Assembly (NCBI GenBank): GCA_018334755.1
Contig: JAGXLI010000014.1
Location: forward strand, 1 to 38,271
Reading direction: 5' to 3'
DNA: 38,271 nt
Source: Thermoplasmatota archaeon
GTDB lineage: Archaea; Thermoplasmatota; Thermoplasmata; Halarchaeoplasmatales; Halarchaeoplasmataceae
Both the position numbers and the translations under genes were made by a program. Of this stretch, positions 1-6,994 are shown one piece after another. The notes under the pieces are model-generated. The model searched no databases. It worked only from the letters and a program-made list of their open reading frames with translations, and was not told the origin of the DNA. Position 1 is the first letter of the stretch. Each line of letters starts with the position of its first letter.

Positions 1-1179
1 GTTCCCACCGATCCGGAGGAAGACCTTTTCGTCCTTTTCAGGCACGCTTTGAGGGGTATAACCCCGCCTGTTCAGGAAGCGTTCTTCTTCTTTACCGATT
101 TCGATCTTGGTCAGCACGCATCGATGACCTTCTCCTCTCTTTGGATCCTGGTTGATCTCATCTACGAGTTCCTCGATAGTAGATTTTCCATCACCTACGA
201 CATGTGGAGGGACCCTTTTGGCTACAGCTACCACTTCATGGTTCACCACGAGGAAACGGTAATCATCTCCCTCTACGAACTGTTCGACCAAGACCCGATC
301 GGAGTACTTGTCAGAGATAGAATATGCCACCCTGAGTTCTTCCTCGCTCCTCAGATCCCCGATCACACCTTTTCCATGATGGCCTCTCACCGGTTTTAAC
401 GCGACCGGGTACCTTAGATCTCCCGCAATCTCTACTGCTTCGTCCTCCGATCCCGCGACTTCTCCTCTGGGTACGGGAAAACCTCCCTCGTATAGTGTTT
501 TTTTAGCCAGGAGCTTGTTCTTGGCCACATCGGCTCCGATCAGGTCCGTTTCGGAAGTGACCGGCCCCCAGATCTTCTTCTGATTGACGCCCCAGCCCAG
601 TTTGAAAAAACTGTAATCGGAATCTACGTCATCATAGGGTATATCTTTTTTCTTGGTCTGATGGATTATCTCCTTGGTGCTCGGGCCTAGTCTTTTTCTG
701 TAGACGAGATCCTTCACACTCTCTATTTCCTCTTTTATTTTAGCTGTCTCTAGTGTTTCATCGAAGAGCCCATTCATCGTTTCTACGGCCAGATCCAGCG
801 CCTTTACGGCGGCCTCTTTTATCTTATATTCAAAGACCACGTTGTACTTACTTCCCTCTGCTCGTCGAGCCTTTCCAAATGATACTGATGATCCGGCCAT
901 ATTCTGCATAGCTAAAGCGAGATGCTCTATTATGTGAGCTGGATACGTGCCTCTATTAAGCCTTTTCACGAAATAGCCCTCCTCTGAACCCGAGCATCGA
1001 TGTGTTTTTATCTCCGGATACAGTTCTACCAGATTCTCAGCGATTTGCTCATCTGAGGCGTGATCGACATGATCACCCAGGTCTAGCTCAGCTTCGATTA
1101 CTGGAAAAAGTGCATGAACATTCGGACCTTCTAGTGACTTACAGCTCTCGATCGAGATTTCTTTTCTTTCTTCACCCAT
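1..1179 (-). CDS. cphA: Cyanophycin synthetase-like ATP-grasp ligase, N-terminal part (cut by window start)
   Basis: The reading frame is open from an ATG at 1179 to the window edge, giving 393 residues with no stop. Residues 10-150 look like the cyanophycin synthetase N-terminal domain: LEGPNVHALFPVIEAELDLG is followed by a Gly/Arg-rich segment with GTYPAHIIEHLALAMQ. From about residue 190 an ATP-grasp domain follows, with VALKPVRGHHGKGV, the LVEQFVEGDDYRFLVV strand, and GDGKSTIEELVDEINQDPKR. In the family these enzymes add Asp and Arg from ATP to build a nitrogen-storage polymer. The Mur-ligase-like C-terminal half would lie outside the window, so full CphA against a shorter CphA-like ligase cannot be settled. 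It follows a 72-aa gene on the same strand after 54 bases. The assignment rests on remembered motif similarity, not an alignment. Confidence 0.8.
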   Translation of the reverse strand, partial: MGEERKEISIESCKSLEGPNVHALFPVIEAELDLGDHVDHASDEQIAENLVELYPEIKTHRCSGSEEGYFVKRLNRGTYPAHIIEHLALAMQNMAGSSVSFGKARRAEGSKYNVVFEYKIKEAAVKALDLAVETMNGLFDETLETAKIKEEIESVKDLVYRKRLGPSTKEIIHQTKKKDIPYDDVDSDYSFFKLGWGVNQKKIWGPVTSETDLIGADVAKNKLLAKKTLYEGGFPVPRGEVAGSEDEAVEIAGDLRYPVALKPVRGHHGKGVIGDLRSEEELRVAYSISDKYSDRVLVEQFVEGDDYRFLVVNHEVVAVAKRVPPHVVGDGKSTIEELVDEINQDPKRGEGHRCVLTKIEIGKEEERFLNRRGYTPQSVPEKDEKVFLRIGGN

Positions 1180-1233
1180 CCTATAACCCCTCTTATATCT
1201 TATAGGAAAGACCGGAAAGGTGGAAAGTCGATT

Positions 1234-1452
1234 TCAATCTACAGAACTTTCAAGTTCCTCTTTTAGATTTCGATCAACATCGATCTGAACTTCATTCTGA
1301 CAAACACAGATGACCCCCTGGATAAAATCTTCTTTTATATCTTCAGGGATCTCCTCACCGGTCAAACCTAACTTCTTTTTTTCTATCTGGATCACGGTCG
1401 GAGCAAGATTACCCACTCTCTTGCTCAAAATCTGTTCCATTTGCGAACTCAT
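1234..1452 (-). CDS. Small conserved-looking protein, 72 aa, function unknown
   Basis: I do not recognise this family. The ATG at 1452 is preceded by a good Shine-Dalgarno sequence, GGGTGAT, three bases before the start. The protein has no membrane segment. It reads as a mixed helical protein with a basic N-terminal third (QILSKRVGNLAPTVIQIEKKK) and an acidic C-terminus. Two cysteines sit close together as CVC. It lies just upstream of the cyanophycin-synthetase-like gene on the same strand, 54 bases apart, so the two are probably cotranscribed. An opposite-strand frame at 1310-1537 overlaps it but has no ribosome site and is Ser/Phe-rich like other antisense frames here, so this strand was chosen. 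Confidence 0.6.
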   Translation of the reverse strand: MSSQMEQILSKRVGNLAPTVIQIEKKKLGLTGEEIPEDIKEDFIQGVICVCQNEVQIDVDRNLKEELESSVD

Positions 1453-1644
1453 ATTATCACCCTATAGTATAACACCCCTATCTAACCACATTAATGTTTT
1501 TTACAAAACCGCTACAAAACTTTTACAATTTATTTAAGAAATTAACTGTTTCTCTGAAGGAACTGTCAACAAGAAGAGATCTAGATAAAAACCCGAGGCA
1601 AAATTATTTAGTCTTTTACGAGGTTATATTCTCGAGGGTTGATC

Positions 1645-2697
1645 ATGAAAGCATTCGTAATGAAGGAAGTAGGTGAAGTCGATTTAGTCGAGAAAGAAAA
1701 ACCGACTGCGGGTCCGAACGACGCTATCGTGAAACCGACCAAGGGGTTGGTATGTACTTCTGATGTACATACGGTGAAAGGTGCCATCGGAGAAAGGGAG
1801 AACCTGACACTTGGTCACGAAGCGGTCGGACGTGTAGATGAAGTCGGTGAAGAAGTAGAGATGTTTAAACCCGGTGATAGGGTTGCCGTGGGAGCGATAA
1901 CCCCTGAATGGGGATCCGATGCTGCTCAAAGAGGGCACTCATCCCAGAGTAACGAACCTTTAGGAGGGTGGAAGTTCGCGAATGTGAAGGACGGTGTTTT
2001 CGCAGATTATTTCCACGTGAACGAAGCCGACGCCAATATGGCTCACATCCCTAAAGGAGTCAAGGACGAAAAAGCCGTGTATATAGCAGATATGATGTCT
2101 ACCGGTTTTGCAGGAGCTGAGATAGCTAACATACCGATCGGAGGAACTGTAGCGGTCTTCGCACAGGGACCAGTCGGTATGATGGCAACAAAGGGTTCTG
2201 TGCTCCAGGGAGCTGGGACGATCATCGCCGTGGAGGCAGTTGAAAAGAGACAAGAGCTTGCGAAAAAATACGGGGCGGACGAGATAGTAGATTTCTCAAA
2301 GCATGAGCCCGTGGAAAAGATAATGGAACTCACGAATGAAAAAGGGGTCGATTCGGCCATAGAAGCTCTCGGGATGAACGAGACCTTCAAACAATGTATC
2401 GAAGTGACCAAAGCAGGAGGAACCGTCTCAAACATCGGATATCACGGAGAAGGCGAATTTATGGAGATACCCAGGGCAGAGTGGGGCGTCGGTATGTCAG
2501 AAATCACCATCAATAACAAGCTGTGCCCGGGTGGACGAGTTAGATTGAATAGACTGCTGAGACTCCTCGATAAAGGGAAAGTTAATCCCACACATATGAC
2601 CACCCATGAATTCAAATTCGACGAGATCGAGGAAGCGTTCAGACTGATGAAGACAAAGGAAGACGGTATAATAAAACCGCTCGTCGATTTTGAGTAA
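1645..2697 (+). CDS. Zinc-dependent secondary alcohol dehydrogenase (Thermoanaerobacter brockii ADH type)
   Basis: A 350-residue medium-chain dehydrogenase that interconverts secondary alcohols and ketones (or related substrates) in the cytoplasm. Similarity to the T. brockii enzyme runs over the whole length: CTSDVHTV, IGERENLTLGHEAVG, PGDRVAVGAITPEW, GGWKFANVKDGVFADYFHVN, ADMMSTGF and LCPGGRVRLNRL. The expected catalytic zinc ligands are Cys37, His58 and Asp149; the structural zinc lobe is absent, as in that subfamily. The coenzyme site differs: the Gly-Ser-Arg that grips the NADP phosphate is replaced by Glu197-Ala-Val, which predicts NAD preference. The ATG at 1645 has a TATA box at about 1602-1610 and GAGG eight bases upstream. 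A TTG two codons earlier is less likely. A T-rich terminator follows. Confidence 0.93.
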   Translation: MKAFVMKEVGEVDLVEKEKPTAGPNDAIVKPTKGLVCTSDVHTVKGAIGERENLTLGHEAVGRVDEVGEEVEMFKPGDRVAVGAITPEWGSDAAQRGHSSQSNEPLGGWKFANVKDGVFADYFHVNEADANMAHIPKGVKDEKAVYIADMMSTGFAGAEIANIPIGGTVAVFAQGPVGMMATKGSVLQGAGTIIAVEAVEKRQELAKKYGADEIVDFSKHEPVEKIMELTNEKGVDSAIEALGMNETFKQCIEVTKAGGTVSNIGYHGEGEFMEIPRAEWGVGMSEITINNKLCPGGRVRLNRLLRLLDKGKVNPTHMTTHEFKFDEIEEAFRLMKTKEDGIIKPLVDFE

Positions 2698-2700
2698 AAC

Positions 2701-2720
2701 CTCTTTTTTCTTTTATTTAT
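2701..2720 (+). terminator. T-rich archaeal terminator after the alcohol dehydrogenase
   Basis: Runs of six and four T residues begin a few bases after the stop codon. Archaeal RNA polymerase commonly stops at such U-tracts without a hairpin. No stable stem is seen here. The call rests on base composition and position only. Confidence 0.45.
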
Positions 2721-2821
2721 CTCTCGATCTGCTTTGGATAGCTTGTAGACTGAGAGCTTTTTTAATAGTCGCCTAGGAAAATGATATGAACCAATAGTGG
2801 GAATGAGGCGTGAAGGTTCTA

Positions 2822-2917
2822 ATCGAAAACACTCGATACCCGCAGAAAAGCTATGCTTTTCGAGTGGTCCAGCGGAAGCAGAGCTTCCGCGCAGTGACCA
2901 CATCTTCGAAGAAGATG
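2822..2917. repeat. Cluster of perfect stem-loops next to tRNA-Trp
   Basis: Four short inverted repeats lie within 96 bases. ATCGA/TCGAT spans 2822-2837. AAAAGC/GCTTTT spans 2846-2860 inside an outer ACTCGA/TCGAGT pair. GCGGAAGC/GCTTCCGC (2872-2890, loop AGA) lies inside GTGGTC/GACCAC (2864-2901). CATCTTC/GAAGATG spans 2901-2917. On the minus strand this is the 3' trailer of tRNA-Trp, and the last hairpin overlaps the tRNA's two terminal bases. On the plus strand it lies after the alcohol dehydrogenase terminator. It could be a small structured RNA, a tRNA processing element or a termination region. No known RNA family was recognised and the strand is undetermined. Confidence 0.5.
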
Positions 2918-3099
2918 GGGGCACGGGGATTTGAACCCCGATCAGCGGGTTTCCTCCACGTGAGGGGCGACCTCACGTGTCATCGAATTACGGGTCACCG
3001 CTCCAGTTAGTCATCATCCCATAACTGGTCAGTAAACCCGATAGGTGTTCATCCCACGTAACTGGAGCCCGGTAGGATGCCGTGTTACCCTATACCCCC
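2916..3099 (-). tRNA. tRNA-Trp (CCA) with a large anticodon-loop intron
   Basis: Read on the minus strand, the 5' end GGGGGTA pairs with TGCCCCC at the 3' end (one G-U), followed by discriminator A at 2916. The T arm is CGGGG-TTCAAAT-CCCCG. The anticodon stem starts CCGGG and the loop carries CCA at 3065-3063. Exon 1 is about 3099-3062 and exon 2 about 2950-2916, giving a 73-nt mature tRNA and an intron near 111 nt. The intron ends can form a bulge-helix-bulge: CTCC pairs with GGAG, and intron-internal ACGTGGG pairs with CTCACGT. The bulges look longer than the usual three bases, so splice sites are approximate by a base or two. Pair 27-43 is a mismatch. CCA is not encoded, as is usual in many archaea. 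The intron holds a methylation guide. Confidence 0.9.
2995..3055 (-). ncRNA. Box C/D methylation guide inside the tRNA-Trp intron
   Basis: The boxes, in minus-strand order, are C-like GGGATGA (3055-3049), D' CTGA (3032-3029), C' ATGATGA (3017-3011) and D-like GTGA (2998-2995). The guide before D' pairs over seven bases with the intron/exon 2 junction and puts tRNA base C39 (2949) opposite the fifth base from the box. The guide before D pairs over ten bases with the exon 1/intron junction and puts the first anticodon base C34 (3065) at the same fifth position. This is the arrangement known for Haloferax pre-tRNA-Trp, which directs 2'-O-methylation at 34 and 39. Box D is degenerate (GTGA rather than CTGA). 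Confidence 0.85.
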
Positions 3100-3154
3100 A
3101 AGGGGTGTAATCGATAGTTTAGGTATTCCCATTTAGCTTTTTTGGCTGACTACT

Positions 3155-4159
3155 TCACAGATCTACCTCGTCTCTAGAAGGAGGCGCCATGAACTCAGGT
3201 CCCACTGGGTTTTCGACACTGTCTTCGATGATCTCGACGACTTCATTCAATTCTTCGTCAGTCAGGGACCATCCCGTGACTCCTTTTACTGGTTCCAGCT
3301 GGTCGGGTCTTCTAGCGCCCCATAACGCCGTATGGGCTCCCATGTCCAATACCCATCTTACAGACAGATGTATAACGCTCCTGTCGTACTTGTCGGATAC
3401 GTAATCATCCAATCTATCTACGGCATCTAAATAGTCCGAATAGAGGGGTTCTTGGAATTTGGGATCCTGCGCCTTCCTCATATCGTCCCCTTCAAATTCC
3501 GTTTCCCTTTCCATCTTTCCAGTCAACAAACCTCTGCAGAGCGCGCCGTAGGTCAAGAGATGTATGTCCTTCTCTAAACAGTAGGGGAGGACGTCCTTCT
3601 CTATCTCCCTCTCGAGGAGGTTGAACGGGGGCTGGCAGGCGTGAAGTGGCGCGTACTTCCTAAATTCATCCATCTGTTCCGTAGAAAAATTACTCACTCC
3701 GATCGCTTTTATCTTTCCCTCTTCATATAGGTCTTTCATTGCTTTTGCGGTCTCCTCTATAGGAGTCTCTGGATCGGGCCAGTGGACTAGATATATGTCT
3801 ATATAGTCAGTACCCAATCTTTCCAGCGAATCTTCCACTTCCTTGAATATACGTTCTCTAGAAGTATTCCTGAATACCTGTTCTCCTTCCCATTCCAATC
3901 CCACTTTGGTCGATAGGATGACATCATCTCTGTCCACGTCAGCTTCTTCGATCGCCTTTCCGACGATTTCTTCCGATCTTCCAAAACCGTATGCGGGTGC
4001 CGTATCTATCAGATTTATGTCTTTATCTAGAGCCTGTTGGATCGTTTTTATGGATCGTTTCTCGTCCGTTCCGCCCCACATCCAGCCTCCGATAGCCCAG
4101 GTCCCTAGGCCGATCCGGGAGGCTTTCAGGTCCGTGCCTGCTACATGTAAGTATTCCAT
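3155..4159 (-). CDS. Aldo/keto reductase
   Basis: A 334-residue cytoplasmic NAD(P)H-dependent oxidoreductase of the AKR superfamily, which reduces aldehydes or ketones with a TIM-barrel fold. The catalytic tetrad is visible: Asp52 and Tyr57 in IDTAPAYGFG, Lys85 in ILSTKVG, and His126 in YLVHWPDP. GVSNFS and the barrel strand LVHWPDP are typical. The natural substrate cannot be read from sequence. The frame extends 19 codons further upstream, but a TATA box at about 4224-4238 would place transcription near 4203, and the family normally begins at EYLHVAGTDLKASRIGLGTW; the ATG at 4159, preceded by GTGAGAAG, was therefore chosen. The gene is divergent from the first tldD. Confidence 0.9.
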   Translation of the reverse strand: MEYLHVAGTDLKASRIGLGTWAIGGWMWGGTDEKRSIKTIQQALDKDINLIDTAPAYGFGRSEEIVGKAIEEADVDRDDVILSTKVGLEWEGEQVFRNTSRERIFKEVEDSLERLGTDYIDIYLVHWPDPETPIEETAKAMKDLYEEGKIKAIGVSNFSTEQMDEFRKYAPLHACQPPFNLLEREIEKDVLPYCLEKDIHLLTYGALCRGLLTGKMERETEFEGDDMRKAQDPKFQEPLYSDYLDAVDRLDDYVSDKYDRSVIHLSVRWVLDMGAHTALWGARRPDQLEPVKGVTGWSLTDEELNEVVEIIEDSVENPVGPEFMAPPSRDEVDL

Positions 4160-4223
4160 CTTCTCACAGCATTTCGGAAGTGGTTGTAGTAATAATATTT
4201 TTCCACCATCCTGCATATTTTCC

Positions 4224-4238
4224 GAAAATATTTATCCG
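4224..4238. promoter_or_regulatory. TATA box serving divergent AKR and tldD genes
   Basis: An AT-rich block GAAAATATTTATCCG sits between the divergent starts at 4159 and 4269. Its core is nearly palindromic and can be read as a TATA element in either direction. For tldD it lies about 35 bases before the start codon, which implies a leader of roughly ten bases and no clear ribosome site. No separate operator is evident. Confidence 0.5.
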
Positions 4239-4268
4239 ACTAAGTTTTTCCGTATTAGATGATGGAAC

Positions 4269-5630
4269 ATGATTGATCCAAACCGTCTTATGGAAGACTT
4301 ATTGGATAAGGGCGCGGAATATTGTGATATCAGAAAAGAAGAATGGGACAGGATGTCAGTAACTCTGAAGGACGGCGAGATAGACAAGATAAGCCAGGGT
4401 GGTGAGGAAGGAGCTATTGTCAGAGTTCTTTACAAGAATGGATGGGGATGTGTAGGAACATCAAACCTTGATGACATAAAAGAGGCGTCTGAGCGAGCCC
4501 TTTCGATGGCTAAGAGCAGTGACGAGTTCAAAAATGAAGAGACAGGTCTCGCAGAAACGGAGATACAAAAAGATGATGTTAAGATGCCGATGGACGAAAA
4601 TCCCTTGGATGTGGATACGGAAGAAAAGATCTCCTTGGTGAGAGACCTGGAAGATAAGATAAACAGAGATTTTGTGAGTTCCACCGAAGTGAGGTACGGA
4701 GAAACCGTGGTCGAAAAGGAGATAACCACGAGTGAAGGTACCCAGGTGATGATGGAGATCCCAAGGGTGATAACTTATCTGATAATAACCGGAGAGAGCG
4801 ACACGATCCAGAGAGCTACGGAAGGGGCAGGAGGAACGGGAGGTTACGAACTGACGGAGAAGGCTTATGAGAAAGTCGATGTAGTTACAGAAAGGTTGAA
4901 GAAACTTCTTGAAGCCGATACACCTCCAAGCGGATCTCTTCCTCTGATAATGGATCCATCTCTTGCGGGTGTTTTCGTACACGAAGCCTTCGGCCACGCT
5001 GCTGAAGGAGATCTGTTATCCAGCGGCAACAGCTGCCTGAAAGGCAAGCTGGGTGAGAAGGTCGCGGCTGATGGAGTCAATATAAAAGATGATCCGACCT
5101 TCAAAGGATACGGCCAGTTCCCCTACGATGACGAAGGTACAAAAGCCAAAAACAGGGTACTGGTGAAAGACGGGGTACTCAACGACTTCATCCTGGACAG
5201 GGAGAGCGCCTGGAAACTCGACATGGAGCCCAACGGCGGCGCTAGAGCTGAAGACTTCAGGGTTAAACCGTTGGTGAGGATGAGCAACACGATAATCGAA
5301 CCGGGTGACCTGAAATTTGAAGAGTTGATCGAAAAAGTAGATAAAGGGATATATGCTAAATCCTCCAGTGGGGGGCAGGTCAGCACGGCTGAAGGCACCT
5401 TCCAGTTCAATGCCCAGGAAGGTTATCTCATAGAGGACGGCGAGATCGTCAAACCTCTTAGAGATGTGAGCTTCAACGGTTTTACGTTGGAAACGCTTCA
5501 GAATATCACCGGGATATCTGATGATTTCGAAGCCGGTATAGGACATTGCGGTAAAGGGCAGACGGCATCGGTCAGTCATGGAGGACCACACATGTTGATC
5601 TCCGACGTAACGGTTGGTGGTAGAGAATGA
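4269..5630 (+). CDS. tldD: TldD-type zinc metalloprotease subunit (first pair)
   Basis: A 453-residue TldD-family protein. In bacteria TldD and TldE (PmbA) form a heterodimeric protease that cleaves unfolded or modified peptides, such as microcin B17 precursor and CcdA. The zinc-binding HExxxH is present as HEAFGHAAEGD, with the first His near residue 238. Other family landmarks are EGTFQFNAQEGYLIEDGEIVKP-like strands and the C-terminal CGKGQTASVSHGGPHM. The stop overlaps the start of the partner gene by four bases (ATGA), so the two are translationally coupled. The start at 4269 is near-leaderless behind a TATA box at about 4224-4238. The substrate in this organism is unknown. Confidence 0.92.
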   Translation: MIDPNRLMEDLLDKGAEYCDIRKEEWDRMSVTLKDGEIDKISQGGEEGAIVRVLYKNGWGCVGTSNLDDIKEASERALSMAKSSDEFKNEETGLAETEIQKDDVKMPMDENPLDVDTEEKISLVRDLEDKINRDFVSSTEVRYGETVVEKEITTSEGTQVMMEIPRVITYLIITGESDTIQRATEGAGGTGGYELTEKAYEKVDVVTERLKKLLEADTPPSGSLPLIMDPSLAGVFVHEAFGHAAEGDLLSSGNSCLKGKLGEKVAADGVNIKDDPTFKGYGQFPYDDEGTKAKNRVLVKDGVLNDFILDRESAWKLDMEPNGGARAEDFRVKPLVRMSNTIIEPGDLKFEELIEKVDKGIYAKSSSGGQVSTAEGTFQFNAQEGYLIEDGEIVKPLRDVSFNGFTLETLQNITGISDDFEAGIGHCGKGQTASVSHGGPHMLISDVTVGGRE

Positions 5631-6970
5631 GCGACCAGATAGTCGAAAGTGTAAAGACGGCGATAGAAGAGATAGATAAAAGAGGTCTAAAGGGCGATGT
5701 TTACGCCCTCAAAGAAAAAGCGATCGGACACAGTATCAAGAAAGGAGAACTGAGCGAGAGTTCGGGTTACGATGATATAGGTCTGGGTATACGGGTCATA
5801 AAAGACGATAAGATCGGCTTTGGATACTGCGTACCTGGAAAAGAAGAGAAAGGAGTAAAACACGCGATCGAGCTTTCTGATTTCTCGGAAAGATTAGACC
5901 TAGAACTTCCTTCAGAAAAGGATACACCTGGGGTCGAAGTTTACGATGAAAAAGTAAGAGACGTGATAGAGGACTCTGAGGGTGCGGAATTGACTCAAAA
6001 GATGATAGACGGGAGCTCTTCAGTGGCTGACGATATAACCCCGACTAGAGGGGGATTAAACGTATCCATGGGGACCAGAGTAATCGGAAATACAGAGGGC
6101 TTGTTCTTGAAAGAGAAAGGATCTTCAATCTTTGGCTCTGTTACGGTCTCCATCCCTCAAGAGGAGACATCGCTTCAGGCGACCGAGATAGGGGTCGATT
6201 GCAAGTTGGACCTTGACTTTGAAGAGATAGGTGGTAAGGCAGCGAACAAAGTGGACTCTATCCGATCCAGTTCTGAAAGGTTGAGCGGCGATCATCCGGT
6301 GGTGATAAGCCCGTATGCGATAACTCAACTGATCGGTTTTGGATTGATCCCAGCTATAAACGGAGAAAATGTGAGAAAAGGAAAATCCGTGTATCAAGGA
6401 AAGATAGGAGAAAAAGTGGCTTCGGAAGACCTCCTTATGAAGGACGATCCCACCGTAGACTGGGGCGTCGGCAGCGGGGCTTTCGACGACGAAGGCGTGA
6501 TAAGTAAAGATACACCTATCATCTCGGACGGTATCCTCAAAAATTTCATCTATGATCTAAAAGAAAGCGCTAAGGACGAAAAAGAAAGTACAGGGAACGG
6601 CGTGAGAAGCGGGTTTAAATCACTTCCTGAGACTACCCACAGGAACATCGTATTGGAAGGCGAAGGAAAGGATCGTGATGATCTGATGCCGGATAAAGGT
6701 ATCTACGTGGACAACGTTCTGGGAGCTCACACCGCAAACCCGGTCAGCGGCGATTTCAGCGTAGTAACGAATCCGGTTTGGCGGGTCGAAGATGGAGAAA
6801 GAAAAGGCAGGATCGACGGTCTCATGATCTCTGGGAACTTGCCGGAAATTTTGAAATCGATCGAGTTGGCCGACGACCGAAAAAAGTGCTTCTTGCAGAT
6901 AGGGAGCAGAAGACTCATCATAGAAACGCCGACCGTCCGTTTGAACGACGTGACCATCTCCGGAAAATGA
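5627..6970 (+). CDS. pmbA: TldE/PmbA-type partner subunit (first pair)
   Basis: A 447-residue PmbA/TldE-family protein, the non-catalytic partner of TldD. It shares the TldD fold but has no HExxxH in the corresponding region, where VVISPYAITQLIGFGLIP is found instead. The segment KIGEKVASEDLLMKDDPT and the later FDDEGVISKDTPIISDGIL correspond to the family's conserved core. It starts within the last codons of tldD. The family role is to complete the cage-like protease dimer in the cytoplasm. It ends 24 bases before the convergent end of pgk. Confidence 0.9.
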   Translation: MSDQIVESVKTAIEEIDKRGLKGDVYALKEKAIGHSIKKGELSESSGYDDIGLGIRVIKDDKIGFGYCVPGKEEKGVKHAIELSDFSERLDLELPSEKDTPGVEVYDEKVRDVIEDSEGAELTQKMIDGSSSVADDITPTRGGLNVSMGTRVIGNTEGLFLKEKGSSIFGSVTVSIPQEETSLQATEIGVDCKLDLDFEEIGGKAANKVDSIRSSSERLSGDHPVVISPYAITQLIGFGLIPAINGENVRKGKSVYQGKIGEKVASEDLLMKDDPTVDWGVGSGAFDDEGVISKDTPIISDGILKNFIYDLKESAKDEKESTGNGVRSGFKSLPETTHRNIVLEGEGKDRDDLMPDKGIYVDNVLGAHTANPVSGDFSVVTNPVWRVEDGERKGRIDGLMISGNLPEILKSIELADDRKKCFLQIGSRRLIIETPTVRLNDVTISGK

Positions 6971-6994
6971 GACCCGTAGGATAACAAACGAAGA

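Noticed and set aside
49-399. A 116-codon plus-strand frame at the window start
   Set aside because: It lies wholly opposite the cyanophycin-synthetase-like frame, which has strong family motifs.
2864-2902. A possible H/ACA guide RNA: nested stem followed by ACA on the plus strand
   Set aside because: The ACA is part of the stem end and not three bases beyond it, there is no kink-turn, and no pseudouridylation pocket is clear.
4160-4216. A 19-residue N-terminal extension of the aldo/keto reductase
   Set aside because: The only good TATA box places transcription inside or after this stretch, and the family begins at the later ATG.
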